Source: Gammaproteobacteria bacterium (lineage in GTDB: Bacteria; Pseudomonadota; Gammaproteobacteria; Steroidobacterales; SZUA-146). From it: a stretch of DNA of 7,770 bases. Made by a program: the position numbers and the translations under genes. Shown here in pieces: positions 7,380-7,770 of this stretch. Where the stretch lies: assembly GCA_013002925.1 (NCBI GenBank), contig JABDLQ010000244.1:1-7770 (forward strand), given 5' to 3'. Numbering within the stretch: position 1 is the first letter of the stretch; each line of letters opens with the position of its first letter. The notes below the pieces were generated by a model. The model saw nothing but the letters and a program-made list of their open reading frames with translations. It did no database searches and was not told where the DNA came from.

Positions 7380-7408
7380 TTGTATGCCCCCGGTCTGCCG
7401 CCAATCAT
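7364..7408 (-). other. ATG mini-ORF ending at a GGGAAAA slippery heptamer
   Basis: An ATG at 7408 opens a 14-codon frame (MIGGRPGAYNWGKS, then TGA) that overlaps the start of the phosphorylase. Its zero-frame reading passes G-GGA-AAA at about 7376-7370, a classical XXXYYYZ heptamer. A -1 shift there would continue exactly in the phosphorylase frame at AAG (7370-7368), giving MIGGRPGAYNWGKKLKKS. The ATG itself lacks a well-placed Shine-Dalgarno; a GGAGGG lies 15 bases away. It could be a leader peptide, an indel-split true start, or chance. Confidence 0.2.
7387..7391 (-). promoter_or_regulatory. Possible ribosome-binding site for the TTG start at 7379
   Basis: The minus strand reads GGGGG, seven bases before TTG (7379-7377). 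It is a G-run rather than a true AGGAGG, but the spacing is right and no better site lies nearby for this start. A second TTG at 7367 has GGGGAAAAAG directly in front, so the site does not settle the start on its own. Confidence 0.35.
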
Positions 7409-7529
7409 GCCGCTAGCTGCCGTCCCTCCGAAGGCAGCACGGATGCCGGGTAAGCCGATTATCAACGGCTACAATATCATTCCGGTGGTGGATCGATTGC
7501 GGCAAATAACTGCTAAGTGTATGTTTTAT

Positions 7530-7543
7530 TGACAGCGCTGTCA
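7530..7543. promoter_or_regulatory. LacI-family-type operator, perfect 14-bp palindrome
   Basis: TGACAGCGCTGTCA is perfectly self-complementary over 14 bp, with the central CG and even length typical of operators bound by LacI-family sugar regulators in proteobacteria. It lies about 150 bp upstream of the phosphorylase start and in no gene. This suggests repression of the phosphorylase-GH17 genes, relieved by a beta-glucan-derived sugar. The regulator is not in the window, so the assignment rests on palindrome form, position and gene content. Confidence 0.6.
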
Positions 7544-7770
7544 TCTATAGGCGGAAGCAGGGCGCACGTAGCGGTTTTTCCCCTGCCGTTTATTGTCAAA
7601 TACTGGTGCAATCACATGCAGATGACCGATAATATAAAGCAATATTAACAGTTAGCTATACGTGTTATCTAAACTGATATATAGGATAATTCCGACCTTT
7701 TTGGCGGCTGCAGTTAAATCCTTTGGAGCGTCTGGATTTGCTCACGCATAGGCTACTATTAGCAAACCCT

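Larger units (their letters stand above)
7380..7770. other. Upstream regulatory region of the phosphorylase, no gene seen
   Basis: Nearly 390 bp without a supportable gene. The part next to the phosphorylase is G+C-rich, while beyond about 7590 it becomes A+T-rich, as expected of a promoter region, possibly shared with a divergent gene beyond the right edge. It holds the LacI-type palindrome at 7530-7543, a loose inverted repeat CAGTTAG (7649-7655) / CTAAACTG (7669-7676), and a TTGACA on the minus strand at 7599-7594 without a matching -10. I could not identify a trustworthy sigma-70 promoter pair on either strand. Confidence 0.5.

Noticed and set aside
7407..7532. Small plus-strand frame ending at the operator (from the ATG at 7407)
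   Set aside because: It has no Shine-Dalgarno, its upstream part only mirrors the phosphorylase, and its stop overlaps the operator; there is no support for a real peptide.
7529..7550. Plus-strand TTGACA with TATAGG as a promoter
   Set aside because: The spacing is only 10 bp, and the TTGACA is explained by the palindrome arm.
7571..7599. Minus-strand TTGACA (7599-7594) as a -35 for the phosphorylase
   Set aside because: The hexamer 17 bases downstream reads AACCGC, which is not a -10 element.
1..7770. CRISPR array, tRNA, rRNA or insertion sequence
   Set aside because: I saw no regularly spaced repeats, no cloverleaf-like or rRNA sequence, no transposase and no terminal inverted repeats.

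Overview
The window is most likely from a Gram-negative, probably marine or aquatic gammaproteobacterium. This is inferred from the gene types, moderate G+C and a proteobacterial-style LacI-family operator; no marker gene is present to fix the taxon. All four convincing genes lie on the minus strand, so the locus reads from right to left.

Transcription order, right to left: (1) positions 7380-7770 are a noncoding upstream region carrying a perfect 14-bp palindrome, TGACAGCGCTGTCA, of LacI-family operator type. (2) A 1158-residue protein (3903-7379) has the architecture and active-site landmarks of the large GH94-related phosphorylases that act on beta-1,3-glucans (GH149, possibly GH161). (3) After a 203-bp gap come two genes for single-domain GH17 beta-1,3-glucan-active enzymes (2812-3699 and 1821-2819), which overlap by 8 bp and have different sequences. 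(4) After a further gap there is an EthA-like FAD/NADPH Baeyer-Villiger-type monooxygenase (stop at 119).

None of the carbohydrate enzymes has a visible signal peptide, so I infer an intracellular beta-1,3-glucan (laminarin-type oligosaccharide) module. In it, two GH17 enzymes trim or rearrange oligosaccharides and a phosphorylase converts them to alpha-glucose 1-phosphate, or runs in reverse to build beta-1,3-glucan. The LacI-type operator fits sugar-responsive control. No transporter, TonB receptor or regulator is visible in the window. The monooxygenase has no obvious link to glycan metabolism and may be a separate unit.

The least ordinary points are the all-cytoplasmic GH17-GH17-phosphorylase set, the operator, and the start of the phosphorylase. 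That start has no in-frame ATG; it is a TTG, next to a GGGAAAA slippery heptamer that would join an upstream ATG mini-ORF to the gene by a -1 shift.
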